Assembly (NCBI RefSeq): GCF_001591585.1 | Contig: NZ_BCVE01000012.1 | Coordinates: forward strand, 62,001 to 126,000 | Source: Niallia circulans NBRC 13626 | GTDB taxonomy: Bacteria; Bacillota; Bacilli; Bacillales; Cytobacillaceae | Direction: 5' to 3' | DNA length: 64,000 nt | Shown here: positions 1 through 8,643 of the stretch, one piece after another | Layout: every line of letters starts with the position of its first letter | Position numbering within the stretch: the first letter of the stretch is position 1 | The notes under the pieces: generated by a model | Told to the model about the DNA's origin: nothing | Database searches by the model: none | What the model saw: the letters and a program-made list of their open reading frames with translations, nothing else | Made by a program: the position numbers and the translations under genes

Positions 1-14
1 AGGAGAATATTGTT

Positions 15-344
15 ATGTTGGTTGGAGAAAAAATAAAGACATTAAGAATAAAAAAGGGCTTTTCTATTAATGAACTTTCCGACAAATCCGGTGTTTCCAA
101 ATCTTATTTAAGCTATATTGAAAGAGGAATTCAAAAGAACCCCTCTCTTCAAGTATTAACGAAACTTGCCCACACTCTTGAGACAAATGTAGAGGAACTA
201 CTAGACAATAATTATACAGTGATAGATGGAATCGATGAGGACTGGATGAGTTTAGTAGAGGAGGCAATAGAAGAAGGAATTACAAAAGAAGATTTTGCTG
301 GCATTCTTGAATATGTTAAATTTAAAAAAAGACAAGAGAACTAG
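15..344 (+). CDS. sinR: SinR-family transcriptional regulator
   Basis: 109-residue DNA-binding protein. Residues about 5-62 form an XRE-type helix-turn-helix (SINELSDKSGVSKSYLSYIE). Residues about 74-105 (DEDWMSLVEEAIEEGITKEDF) match the SinI/SinR dimerisation helices. In Bacillus, SinR represses biofilm matrix operons and is neutralised by SinI; that role is family knowledge. AGGAGA at 1-6 lies 8 nt before the ATG and fixes the start. Whether a sinI gene lies upstream cannot be seen, because the window begins at the ribosome binding site. SlrR or another SinR paralogue is an alternative. Confidence 0.88.
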   Translation: MLVGEKIKTLRIKKGFSINELSDKSGVSKSYLSYIERGIQKNPSLQVLTKLAHTLETNVEELLDNNYTVIDGIDEDWMSLVEEAIEEGITKEDFAGILEYVKFKKRQEN

Positions 345-452
345 AAAAAAGGAAGCCTTCTCTATTAATGGCAATAGCGAATGGCCTCCCCCCATTGGAG
401 TTTATGTGTACTCTTCTTGTTTCGTTTTTCTAATAAACATTCTTTCATCAAA

Positions 453-515
453 AAGACTATTCAAAGAGAATGCTACTACCGATTTGGAAGCGATATTCTT
501 ACTTCGAATAGTCTT
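453..515. terminator. Possible bidirectional terminator between sinR and psuG
   Basis: AAGACTATTC at 453-462 is the exact reverse complement of GAATAGTCTT at 506-515. The intervening 43 nt hold a weaker inner pairing (AGAAT with ATTCT). T-rich runs follow the outer stem on both strands. It lies between the convergent sinR and psuG. The large loop makes this tentative. Confidence 0.35.
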
Positions 516-520
516 ATTTC

Positions 521-1432
521 TTATTTATTTAACTCTACTGCTATTTTTGAGCCCACCTCTGCATTGTTTTTGACTAATGCAATATTAGCAACTAGGCTTG
601 TTCCTTCTGTTAACTCTTTGACACGACTTAATAAGAATGGAGTTACTTTTTTACCTGTAATATGATTTTCTTTTGCTTCTTGGAGTGCCTTTTCAATAAT
701 TTCTGTAATGTATTTTTCATCGAGAGCATCTTTTTCTGGAATTGGATTAGCGATCACTACCCCGCCATCTAGTCCTAATGCCCATTTTGTTTGGATCATA
801 TCTGCTGCTTCTTTTGGATCTTCTACTGAGAAATTCACTTCAAATGGACTCGTTCTTGTATAAAAAGCAGGAAGAGACTTTGTTCCATATCCTACAACTG
901 GAACACCATATGTTTCAAGATATTCTAGCGTTAATCCAATATCTAATATTGATTTGGCTCCCGCGCAAACAACCGCTACGCTTGTTTTAGCAAGTTCTTG
1001 TAAATCCGCAGAAATATCCATTGTATGCTCTGCTTCTCTATGAACGCCGCCAATTCCGCCAGTTACAAACACTTTAATTCCTGCAAGTTCTGCGCAAATC
1101 ATGGTAGCAGCTACAGTTGTTGCCCCATTCTTTTTACCAGCGATCAAATATGGTAAATCACGTCTGCTTGCTTTCTCAATATTATCGCTTTTAGCTAAAA
1201 ATTCAATTTCATCTTCTGATAAACCAATTTTTATTTTCCCTTCTATTATTGCAATGGTTGCAGGAACTGCGCCATTTTTACGAATAATATCTTCTACCTC
1301 TTTAGCAGTTTCCACATTTTGAGGATAAGGCATTCCATGGGAAATAATAGTCGATTCTAAGGCTACAATCGGTAGATTATTTTTCTTTGCTTCTAATACT
1401 TCTTTTGAGAATTCTAGCCATTCTGTTTTCAT
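521..1432 (-). CDS. psuG: Pseudouridine-5'-phosphate glycosidase
   Basis: 303 residues, the usual PsuG length. The enzyme reversibly splits pseudouridine 5'-phosphate into uracil and ribose 5-phosphate. Family blocks are visible: [16 protein letters not shown] (about 25-40, with the catalytic-type Glu near residue 26), [32 protein letters not shown] and the C-terminal [13 protein letters not shown] with its conserved Asn. A longer reading from 1465 exists, but AAGGAGC sits just before the ATG at 1432, and this start gives the standard protein. It starts one nucleotide after the psuK stop, so its ribosome binding site lies inside psuK and translation is probably coupled. It forms a pseudouridine-degradation operon with psuK. 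Confidence 0.93.
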   Translation of the reverse strand: MKTEWLEFSKEVLEAKKNNLPIVALESTIISHGMPYPQNVETAKEVEDIIRKNGAVPATIAIIEGKIKIGLSEDEIEFLAKSDNIEKASRRDLPYLIAGKKNGATTVAATMICAELAGIKVFVTGGIGGVHREAEHTMDISADLQELAKTSVAVVCAGAKSILDIGLTLEYLETYGVPVVGYGTKSLPAFYTRTSPFEVNFSVEDPKEAADMIQTKWALGLDGGVVIANPIPEKDALDEKYITEIIEKALQEAKENHITGKKVTPFLLSRVKELTEGTSLVANIALVKNNAEVGSKIAVELNK

Positions 1433-1433
1433 G

Positions 1434-2549
1434 TTATATGCTCCTTTTTGCAAAGTATTTTCCAAATAGTTCTTGTAATTTTTTATTATTTAATAACGGA
1501 TTTACTGTTTGATTCGATTGAAGGGTTATGTTTGAGCAAGTAATACCGATTTTACAAGCATCTTCCGTGTTTAGGCCTTTAATATGAGAATACATTATAC
1601 CTGAAACAAGGGAATCACCAGCACCTGTTACATCGACTACTTCTGCTTCTGGAGGTAGGATCACACCAGCTTCCCCCAATTTAGTAAAATAGATAAGGCC
1701 TTTATCTCCCCGTGTAATAACTACTTTTTCAACACCTTTTTCGAGAATTATTTCAGCTGCTTTAAAGAAGTCTCCTTCTTCTTTTATTTTTATTCCTGCT
1801 AGTACCTCTGCCTCATCTCTGTTTGCAATCAACCAAGTAACTCCATGCAGATCTTCTGGCAGCTTTCGTACTTTTGGTGCCGATACAGGCGTAATACACA
1901 ATGCCATTTGTTCTTGCCTGCATCTGATGATAATATGCTCCAATACTTCTGCTGAAAAATTAGTGTCAAGAATAACTAATTCTGATGTTGCAATATACCC
2001 CCACTTTTTATCGATTATATCTTTATCAATGCTGTCATATATAGACATATCTGCTAAAGCAACGGCAAGTTCACCATCAGATTTCAATAAGGCTGTATAA
2101 GTCCCCGTGCGATAAAGATTAGACAAAAGAGATGGAGTGATATCTGCATAGTTTTTGGTATTCTCTAATAGCCATTCCCCTTCATGATCATCTCCCACAA
2201 TAGTAAATAAAGAAGTTTCGAGTCCCAATCGTCCTAAATTCTCTGCAATATTTCTTGCGACCCCGCCAGGTGACTGACTTGTAGATGCTGGATTAGAGGT
2301 TCCGTACTGAATGGTCTCCTCTGCTTGAACTTTACGATCAACATTGGCTCCTCCAATACAAATAACTTCTTTCTTTTTTGGTAATACATAAGCTCTACCT
2401 AGTAGTTTCCCTTCTTTTGTTAAAGAAGAAATATAGCCTGCTACCGCAGAACGGGATAAGCCCATTTTCTCAGCTATTTCATTTTGAGTAACAAAGGGAT
2501 TTTCTTTAATCAGCTGAAGAATAAAAATCTCTTTATCATTCACTTCCAT
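1434..2549 (-). CDS. psuK: Pseudouridine kinase (PfkB family) with N-terminal winged helix
   Basis: 371 residues. Residues about 5-55 form an HTH ([20 protein letters not shown]). From about residue 60 there is a PfkB/ribokinase fold beginning [12 protein letters not shown], with [17 protein letters not shown], and ending with the PfkB signature [12 protein letters not shown], whose Asp is the catalytic base. The reaction phosphorylates pseudouridine to the 5'-phosphate that PsuG cleaves. The N-terminal HTH is common in kinases of this clade and suggests that the protein also regulates transcription or senses substrate (inference). GAGGGGGAG directly precedes the ATG. First gene of the psuK-psuG operon. 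Confidence 0.9.
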   Translation of the reverse strand: MEVNDKEIFILQLIKENPFVTQNEIAEKMGLSRSAVAGYISSLTKEGKLLGRAYVLPKKKEVICIGGANVDRKVQAEETIQYGTSNPASTSQSPGGVARNIAENLGRLGLETSLFTIVGDDHEGEWLLENTKNYADITPSLLSNLYRTGTYTALLKSDGELAVALADMSIYDSIDKDIIDKKWGYIATSELVILDTNFSAEVLEHIIIRCRQEQMALCITPVSAPKVRKLPEDLHGVTWLIANRDEAEVLAGIKIKEEGDFFKAAEIILEKGVEKVVITRGDKGLIYFTKLGEAGVILPPEAEVVDVTGAGDSLVSGIMYSHIKGLNTEDACKIGITCSNITLQSNQTVNPLLNNKKLQELFGKYFAKRSI

Positions 2550-2732
2550 CTCCCCCTCAAATAAAGTGAAACTGCCATTGGTTAGAAGTAGAAATGAGTT
2601 ATCTCTATTTCTAACAAAACATTTGTCTTTATTATAAACTTTTGTTTGATGAACAACAAGACTTTATTCATTTTTACGAAAACTTTATTTATTTGTTGAT
2701 TTAGTCTTCTTTTTTAATAAGATTTCTATATC

Positions 2733-2765
2733 AAAAAAAGAAGACTATCCATTGTTAGTCTTCTT
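2733..2765 (-). terminator. Rho-independent terminator of motAB
   Basis: A 10-bp perfect stem: AAGAAGACTA at 2738-2747 and TAGTCTTCTT at 2756-2765, with an 8-nt loop. A run of Ts follows on the minus strand (As at 2733-2739). The stem overlaps the motB stop codon. Confidence 0.8.
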
Positions 2766-3561
2766 TTGCAACTCTTGGTTCAATTAAAATATCTACTCTT
2801 CTATTTTTTGCTCTTCCTGCAGAACTATCATTACTAGCAATAGGCTGAAACTCGCCGTAACCTTTCGCACTAAATGATTTAGGATCTAATTTCTTGTTAT
2901 CAAGAAGTAATTTCATGAAATTCAGTGCTCTTGTCACACTTAGTTCCCAGTTGGACTCATAACTTGAATTACTGATTGGAACATTGTCTGTATGTCCACT
3001 TATAATAATGCTTCGCGGTGGATCCATCACAAGTAAATTGGCAATTTCAGAAACAACTTTTCTGTCCTTATTTCGAACTTCAGCACTTCCAGAAGCAAAG
3101 AGTACATTATCTCTAATTGAAACATGCAAACCTTCATCCGTCAGTTCCGTATCCAGCTTATTCCCTAATTTATTCTTAGCAATATAGGCATTTACCTTCT
3201 GTTGAATCTCTAATAATTCTTGTTTATCTTGCTGTTCTTGTAATTCTTTTAGCTCTTTTTCACTAAGATTTTTTTTATCCTTTTTGTCTTCCTTTTTCTC
3301 TTGGTCAGCCAAATCAACATCTGTAGTTTCACTATTCATTGACGGTGCAGGACTAGGATATTCGAAAATACCTGTCCCTCCTTGTAATTCTCTATTAAAA
3401 GCTTCTGCTATTTCAGAGAATTTTTTTGCGTCAACAGAACTCATGCCATATAAAACGATAAATAAAGCCAACAATAAAGTAAGGATATCGGCATAAGGAA
3501 CAAGCCAAGATTCGTCTACATGCTCCTCATGATGTACTTTCTTTTTTTTCTTTTTACTCAT
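2755..3561 (-). CDS. motB: Flagellar motor stator protein MotB
   Basis: 268 residues. A lysine-rich cytoplasmic N-terminus leads to one membrane helix, WLVPYADILTLLLALFIVLY, carrying the proton-accepting Asp at residue 25. A charged linker (about 85-130) follows, then an OmpA-like peptidoglycan-binding domain (VLFASGSAEVRN...IIISGHTDNVPISN...LSVTRALNFMKLL...NRRVDILIEP). With MotA it forms the ion-driven stator. The Pro-x-x-Asp plug region looks proton-type, but ion specificity is not certain. The ATG overlaps the end of motA by 8 nt and has only a weak ribosome binding site, which suggests translational coupling. Confidence 0.94.
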   Translation of the reverse strand: MSKKKKKKVHHEEHVDESWLVPYADILTLLLALFIVLYGMSSVDAKKFSEIAEAFNRELQGGTGIFEYPSPAPSMNSETTDVDLADQEKKEDKKDKKNLSEKELKELQEQQDKQELLEIQQKVNAYIAKNKLGNKLDTELTDEGLHVSIRDNVLFASGSAEVRNKDRKVVSEIANLLVMDPPRSIIISGHTDNVPISNSSYESNWELSVTRALNFMKLLLDNKKLDPKSFSAKGYGEFQPIASNDSSAGRAKNRRVDILIEPRVAKED

Positions 3562-4354
3562 TCGTATTCACACTACTTTCGCTTTCTTCCAGAAATTGTC
3601 TTCTTTCTGAAACAGGTAAATACGATGCAAGCTTTTGTTCAATTACCCTAGGCGCTTCTCCTTCTAGAATAGAAAGAACCCCTTCTATCATCAAATATTT
3701 TTGACTTGCTTCCACGTGTGATTTTCTCTTCAGTTTATTTGCAAATGGATGCCATAAAACGTATCCCGTAAATATCCCCATTAAAGTAGCAACAAACGCA
3801 GCACTAATAGCATGTCCAAGTGCTTCAGCATCAGACATATTTCCTAATGCAGCAATCAGCCCAATTACTGCTCCTAGTACTCCCAATGTAGGAGCATAAG
3901 TACCTGCTTGCGTAAAAATTAGTGCTCCTGAACGATGTCTCTCTTCCATTGCTTCTATTTCTTCTGTTAATACATCTCTAATATACTCTGCACTTTGTCC
4001 ATCTACAGACAAAGATAAGCCATTTCTTAAAAATGGATCTTCAATTTCATCTGTTTTTGCTTCTAATGCAAGAAGTCCTTCTTTTCTAGCTAATTGTGCC
4101 CACTCTGAAAACAAGCGGATTAACTCTTTCGTATCCTGCACTTTCTGCTCCTTAAACAAGATGCCGAATAACTTTGGAACTCGTTTAATTTCTGAAGCAG
4201 GAAAGGCAATAACTACTGCTGCCACTGTACCTACTAAAATAATTAGAATAGCCGCTGGATTCAATAATACTGCAGGGCTGACACCTTTAAATACCATTCC
4301 AACTCCAACAGCAATAATAGCAAGTATAATTCCTATCAAGGAAGTTTTATCCAT
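3554..4354 (-). CDS. motA: Flagellar motor stator protein MotA
   Basis: 266 residues from MDKTSLIGIILAII. Four membrane segments are expected: about 4-22, 30-50, 150-170 and 180-200. The long cytoplasmic loop carries conserved charges (RKEGLLALE, DPFLRNGL). The APTLGVLGAVIGLIAAL segment is typical of the MotA/ExbB proton-channel family. The sequence allows starts at 4363 (GTG), 4357 and 4354. The AGGTGA at the upstream edge and the family N-terminus favour 4354. First gene of motAB. Confidence 0.94.
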   Translation of the reverse strand: MDKTSLIGIILAIIAVGVGMVFKGVSPAVLLNPAAILIILVGTVAAVVIAFPASEIKRVPKLFGILFKEQKVQDTKELIRLFSEWAQLARKEGLLALEAKTDEIEDPFLRNGLSLSVDGQSAEYIRDVLTEEIEAMEERHRSGALIFTQAGTYAPTLGVLGAVIGLIAALGNMSDAEALGHAISAAFVATLMGIFTGYVLWHPFANKLKRKSHVEASQKYLMIEGVLSILEGEAPRVIEQKLASYLPVSERRQFLEESESSVNTNE

Positions 4355-4403
4355 CATTTTCACCTATCTTATTCCAAAATTTCGATTCTCTGTCTTACCT
4401 TTT

Positions 4404-4430
4404 TTTTCGACATTTCTCTTCAAATTTTTA
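4404..4430 (-). promoter_or_regulatory. Sigma-D-like promoter of motAB
   Basis: On the minus strand TAAA (4430-4427) is followed by exactly 15 nt and then GTCGAAAA (4411-4404). The flagellar sigma-D consensus is TAAA-N15-GCCGATAT, so the -35 half is perfect and the -10 half matches five of eight. It sits about 50 nt before the motA start. The position fits the known sigma-D control of motAB in Bacillus (established knowledge). Confidence 0.55.
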
Positions 4431-4491
4431 GTTTTATTTCATGTAAATTTCGTAAACTTCATGAATCATGACGATAGTCCTGCTTTTTAAT

Positions 4492-4525
4492 AAAAAAAAG
4501 GTGATATTTTCATCACCTTTTTTTT
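4492..4525. terminator. Strong bidirectional terminator upstream of motA
   Basis: A 14-bp stem, AAAAAAAAGGTGAT at 4492-4505 with its reverse complement at 4512-4525, and a 6-nt loop. It has a run of eight As on one side and Ts on the other, so it works on either strand. It ends the DUF1992 transcript before the motAB promoter. Confidence 0.8.
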
Positions 4526-4576
4526 GAAATATAAGTGAAGAAACCTATATTTGAATTAAAACCGTAACTACTATCA

Positions 4577-4957
4577 TCATTTTGGAAAAAATTTATTCTC
4601 AACCTTTTTCTGATATCCAGAAAAAGGTTGAGAATGACTTCCTGCTGTACGTTCTTTCATCATTTTACGGAAGCGCAATAATTTTTCATTATATTTTCTT
4701 TGTAAAACTAATTTTTCTTCTTCTGTCTCACAGGAACGAATTAAATCTTCCATGGACAGTAATTCTTGTCTAATCTTATCTTCTTCTAATGAATATCCAG
4801 CATTCTTGAGAACACGATAAGCCATTCGCAATTCTTCTGGTACAGATGCTAAGCTATCCTTTGGGAGCGGTTTTCCGAACCCGGGAAGATGGTTAAACTC
4901 CCCGTCTTTATATGCTTTTTTTATTTTATCTTCTGAAACAAGAAACGAAAAATCCAT
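4577..4957 (-). CDS. DUF1992 (DnaJ-homologue subfamily C member 28-like) protein
   Basis: 126 residues, soluble and charged. The motif KAYKDGEFNHLPGFGKPLP at about residues 14-32 is the DUF1992 hallmark, followed by helical segments (PEELRMAYRVLKNAGY, then a long charged helix). The molecular function of the family is not established. GGAGGGG lies 8 nt before the ATG. The last 20 or so codons contain an 18-bp perfect hairpin followed by a T-run, reported separately, so the C-terminal tail may be read through a terminator-like structure. Confidence 0.75.
   Translation of the reverse strand: MDFSFLVSEDKIKKAYKDGEFNHLPGFGKPLPKDSLASVPEELRMAYRVLKNAGYSLEEDKIRQELLSMEDLIRSCETEEEKLVLQRKYNEKLLRFRKMMKERTAGSHSQPFSGYQKKVENKFFPK
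4595..4635 (-). repeat. Perfect 18-bp inverted repeat inside the DUF1992 gene 3' end
   Basis: ATTCTCAACCTTTTTCTG at 4595-4612 and its exact reverse complement at 4618-4635 flank a 5-nt loop. On the minus strand the stem is followed by AAATTTTTTCC and then the stop codon. It has the form of an intrinsic terminator but is translated (about SQPFSGYQKKVEN). Confidence 0.8.
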
Positions 4958-5070
4958 TCATCCATCCCCTCCTGTTTTCAATAAATCTATTTCCATTATA
5001 CAATTTCCACTTCTCGTCGGTATAGGATGAGCGATTTTTATAAAAAATAGAAAAGAAAGGGGTGTTATTA

Positions 5071-5229
5071 TTGGCACGTGGAGAACATTTCAATCATAAG
5101 AAGAAACACCATCCAGGTCCGCTTCCAAAGGATACAAGAAAACATACACATACAGAGGATGCTCCTGGCGATGAAGAATTTATCGTAACACAGGAAGCTT
5201 TTAAAAACCGAATCGAAGAAGAAGAATAA
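5071..5229 (+). CDS. Small hydrophilic protein of unknown function
   Basis: 52 residues starting at a TTG, with AGGGGTG placed 6 nt upstream. The protein begins MARGEHFNHKKKHHPGPLPK. It has a His/Lys/Pro-rich first half and an acidic end (NRIEEEE). No signal peptide or membrane segment is seen. A clear terminator follows 13 nt after the stop, so it is probably a monocistronic gene. I do not recognise a family. It is too short and too irregular in start codon for routine gene finding. Confidence 0.65.
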   Translation: MARGEHFNHKKKHHPGPLPKDTRKHTHTEDAPGDEEFIVTQEAFKNRIEEEE

Positions 5230-5241
5230 ATCCAAGCAATA

Positions 5242-5286
5242 GACGGCGTTCTCGACCATTCGAAAAGGGCGCCGTCCTCCTTTTCC
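5242..5286 (+). terminator. Terminator of the small gene at 5071
   Basis: GACGGCG (5242-5248) pairs with CGCCGTC (5270-5276), followed by CTCCTTTTCC. The GC-rich stem and pyrimidine run fit an intrinsic terminator on the plus strand. Confidence 0.65.
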
Positions 5287-5535
5287 CCCAAAAAGTGGTC
5301 CCCTTTATTTTCTTATACGTTCGAAATAGGTCATCATATGCTTCGCCTTTATATTCAGCAAAAGCTCACTATTTCCCACTCCCCTTCTTCTCTCATGTTA
5401 TACTAGAAGGTATCGTATGACTAATAAAACGATGATTATCAAAAAGAATACGGTTGGCTTTCTTACTTGAAAATGAATAACAGAATCTACTTCTTTTATT
5501 CAAGACAGCTAAAATTTCTATTGGAAGGTGTTTAA

Positions 5536-7617
5536 ATGAAATCTCTTGTGTTATGTGAAAAGCCAAGTGTTGCTAGAGAAATTGCAAGAGTGCTTGGTTG
5601 CAATAAATCCACTAAAAATTATTTAGAATCAGATAAATATATAGTGACTTGGGCTTTAGGCCATTTAATTGAATTAAAAATGCCTGAGCATTATGATCCT
5701 AAATTTAAAAATTGGAATTTAGATGATTTACCAATTATTCCACAAAAAATGGAATTAAAAGTGATGAAGCAAACCAGTCATCAATATAAAGCCATTGAAC
5801 AACTAGCAAAAAGAAAAGATATTAAAGATTGCATTATCGCCACAGATGCAGGGCGTGAAGGAGAATTAGTTGCTCGTTGGATTTTAGAAAAGATTCGATT
5901 TAACAAACCAACTAAACGTTTATGGATATCTTCACAAACAGACCGAGCAATAAAGGATGGCTTTAAACAACTAAAGCCTGGAAAAGACTATGATCGCTTA
6001 TATCAATCCGCTGTGTGTAGAGCACAAGCAGATTGGCTAATCGGATTAAATGTTTCAAGAGCCTTAACAACAAAATTCAATGATCCATTGTCAGCAGGGC
6101 GTGTTCAAACCCCCACTTTATCAATGGTTCTAGAGAGAGAAAAGGAAATTCAATCCTTTGTTCCAAAAGAATATTGGACCATCACTGCACAAATAGATTC
6201 TCTACAAGCAAAATATGAAAAGAATCAAGAGAGAAGAATCTTTTCAAAAGAAACGGCAGAAAAAATTGTCGCCAATACTAAAGGAAAACCAGCAGTTGTT
6301 GAAACACTAACGGTAAAAGAAAAAACAGAACAACAGCCATTGCCTTATGATTTAACAGAGCTCCAGCGAGACGCAAACCGTCGATTCGGCTTCTCTGCCA
6401 AAAAGACGTTAAATGTCCTGCAGAAGCTATACGAGCAACATAAACTTGTCACCTATCCAAGAACGGATTCACGATATTTAACGACAGATATGAAGAATAC
6501 GATGATTGATCGCATCGAAAGTATTTCTGGAGCATTTAAAGAAGAAGTTCAACCTGTCTTACGTAACAAGGGGAAGGTCGAAGCCAATAATGTGTTTAAT
6601 AATAATAAGGTATCTGACCACCATGCCATTATCCCCACCGAGCAGCCTGTATTTTTAAACCGATTAGATAATGAAGAAGTAAAAATTTATGATTTAATCG
6701 TAAAAAGATTTTTGACACTATTTTACCCAAAATATAAGTACGAAATTATTTCTACAACATTAAACATAAATGGAGCTTCATTTGTCGCTCAAGAAACAAA
6801 TGTATTAGAGTTAGGTTTTAAAGCATTAGACTCTCGCAAAACAGATTCTTCTAAAAGTCTACAGCTTCAAAAGGGGCAACAATTAAAAGTCGAATCTGTA
6901 AATTTGGAGCAAAAATTTACGGAAGCCCCATCTCGTTTTACAGAAGCTGATATTCTGGGGAAAATGGAAAAATTCGGACTGGGTACTCCAGCTACACGTG
7001 CTGAAATTATTGAAAGATTGCTTTCATCTGAGGTATTAGAAAGACAAAATGGGAAATTACATTCTACCTCCAAAGGAAAACAGCTCATCAATCTCGTTAA
7101 TGATGATTTGACTACTCCCGATTTAACGGCAAAATGGGAGCAAGAGTTAGAGGATATCGCTAAAGGAAAGGCAAATCCTCATCAATTTATGGAACAAATT
7201 AAAGAGCAGACAAAACGATTTGTCCGGGAAATAAAACAAAGTGAGAAATCGTATAAGATGCACAATCTCACTGGCTCCAAATGTCCTGAATGTGGATCTT
7301 TCCTAAAGGAAAAAAATACAAAAAACGGAAAAATTCTTGTATGCTCCAGTATGGATTGTTCTTTTAGTAAAAGAAAAGATCCTAAACTTTCGAACAAGCG
7401 TTGTCCACAATGCCATAAAAAAATGGAAATCCATAATGGAGTGGCCGGTACCTATTTCCAATGCAGAAACTGCAATGTTGTGGAAAAAGCTACAGACCGT
7501 AAAAAGACCATTAACAAAAGAGAAGAACGGAAACTTGTTCAGAAATACAGTAAAGACGAAAGCTTTGGAAATAGTCTAGGAGATTTATTAAAAGCCGCGA
7601 TGAAAAAAGACGATTAA
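5536..7617 (+). CDS. topB: DNA topoisomerase III (type IA)
   Basis: 693 residues. An N-terminal TOPRIM domain carries LVLCEKPSVAREIA, with its catalytic Glu at residue 8, and IATDAGREGELVAR at about 101-114. The type IA cleavage core has the catalytic tyrosine at 307 in TYPRTDSRYL, and the decatenation-type motif GLGTPATRAEIIERL follows. The C-terminus has two four-cysteine zinc ribbons: CPEC...CSSMDC near residue 585 and CPQC...CRNC near 625. The enzyme relaxes or decatenates single-stranded crossings during replication and recombination. GGAAGGTG lies before the ATG. It stands alone. Confidence 0.95.
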   Translation: MKSLVLCEKPSVAREIARVLGCNKSTKNYLESDKYIVTWALGHLIELKMPEHYDPKFKNWNLDDLPIIPQKMELKVMKQTSHQYKAIEQLAKRKDIKDCIIATDAGREGELVARWILEKIRFNKPTKRLWISSQTDRAIKDGFKQLKPGKDYDRLYQSAVCRAQADWLIGLNVSRALTTKFNDPLSAGRVQTPTLSMVLEREKEIQSFVPKEYWTITAQIDSLQAKYEKNQERRIFSKETAEKIVANTKGKPAVVETLTVKEKTEQQPLPYDLTELQRDANRRFGFSAKKTLNVLQKLYEQHKLVTYPRTDSRYLTTDMKNTMIDRIESISGAFKEEVQPVLRNKGKVEANNVFNNNKVSDHHAIIPTEQPVFLNRLDNEEVKIYDLIVKRFLTLFYPKYKYEIISTTLNINGASFVAQETNVLELGFKALDSRKTDSSKSLQLQKGQQLKVESVNLEQKFTEAPSRFTEADILGKMEKFGLGTPATRAEIIERLLSSEVLERQNGKLHSTSKGKQLINLVNDDLTTPDLTAKWEQELEDIAKGKANPHQFMEQIKEQTKRFVREIKQSEKSYKMHNLTGSKCPECGSFLKEKNTKNGKILVCSSMDCSFSKRKDPKLSNKRCPQCHKKMEIHNGVAGTYFQCRNCNVVEKATDRKKTINKREERKLVQKYSKDESFGNSLGDLLKAAMKKDD

Positions 7618-7654
7618 AAGCTATAAGGCTGGTATATTCGCATTCCAGCTATTA

Positions 7655-7700
7655 ATTACTCCAATATCATCCGGATAATTTCGGATGATATTGGAGTAAT
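7655..7700. terminator. Long perfect hairpin between topB and the HAD gene
   Basis: A 19-bp perfect stem: ATTACTCCAATATCATCCG at 7655-7673 and its reverse complement at 7682-7700, with an 8-nt loop. It lies between two convergent genes. It lacks a good T-run on either strand, so it may be a terminator or an mRNA 3'-end stabiliser. A smaller GCTGG/CCAGC hairpin lies just before it, near 7628-7649. Confidence 0.6.
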
Positions 7701-7764
7701 TTGCTACTATTACAAGCCGTTCACACTACTCTTTGCTTCCATGAATAAGTTTCCCTCTTTTTCT

Positions 7765-8430
7765 TCATCGATTATTAAACTTTTCTAATAAAGTTTTCGC
7801 ACTTAGCTCTCTAGTGGAAGCAACCTGCCAATCCGCTTTTGCAAAAACATCTCCTTGTCCTATCCCGACAGAAAACATAGGCGTTTGTAAAATACCACTC
7901 AAGCCTGCTTGTCCATCCTCTATAGCAGCACACTCATGATAATCGATCCCTAAGCAATCTGCTGCTGTTAAAAATATTTCTGGATCTGGTTTTCCCTTTT
8001 TCAGAGAATGTGGGTCTACTATGCAGTCGAACCAGTCTCTTATTCCAAAACGCTCCAATAAAAAAGGTGCATTGGAGCTAGAGGATGCAATCCCAAATTT
8101 AATCCCCATTTCCCTAAGTTCTTTCAAAAATTCATACATTCCTGGCAGCATATTTTCTACTGTGAATTCTGCAATTAAAGCTTTATAATAATCACTCTTG
8201 CGATTTCCTAACATTTCCTTTTCTTTATCCGTAAATACTTTATCTGTTTGTGCAACTAAGTCGTCAATTAGCACCTTTCGAGGAACACCTTGATATCTTA
8301 AGTTATCTTCTCTAGTAAAGGAGACCCCAATCTCCAACGCCATTTTTTTTGTTGCTTCGTAATATAAAGGAACAGTGTCTGCTATAACACCATCAAAATC
8401 AAAGATAACTGCTTGTAACCGATTAGTCAT
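7765..8430 (-). CDS. HAD-superfamily hydrolase, beta-phosphoglucomutase-like
   Basis: 221 residues. Motif I is VIFDFDGVIADT, where the first Asp is the nucleophile and the second the acid/base. A helical cap follows at about 20-85. Motif II is GIASSSSN, motif III is KKGKPDPEIF and motif IV is AAIEDGQAGLSG. The DxDGVIxDT signature and cap type fit the beta-phosphoglucomutase/phosphatase subfamily. The substrate could be a sugar phosphate, which is inference. GGAGG lies upstream of the ATG. Monocistronic. Confidence 0.82.
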   Translation of the reverse strand: MTNRLQAVIFDFDGVIADTVPLYYEATKKMALEIGVSFTREDNLRYQGVPRKVLIDDLVAQTDKVFTDKEKEMLGNRKSDYYKALIAEFTVENMLPGMYEFLKELREMGIKFGIASSSSNAPFLLERFGIRDWFDCIVDPHSLKKGKPDPEIFLTAADCLGIDYHECAAIEDGQAGLSGILQTPMFSVGIGQGDVFAKADWQVASTRELSAKTLLEKFNNR

Positions 8431-8643
8431 AAAAACCTCCTATAAATAAAAAAACAATTATATCTATTCTATCAAAAATGCATATTATTTGTTTCCCTCG
8501 CGCTAAGATCAATTATTATCCTAATGTTATGATCAATCAGTTTATTTCTCTTTCTAAAAAAGCTACAATAGAAGCAGCATCCATTCCATATTGGGATTCA
8601 TGTTATACATAGAGCTAACCGCTTATAGAAAAGGAGAATAAAA

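Noticed and set aside
295-665. Overlapping plus-strand ORFs between sinR and psuG
   Set aside because: No ribosome binding sites; they run through the terminator and antisense to psuG.
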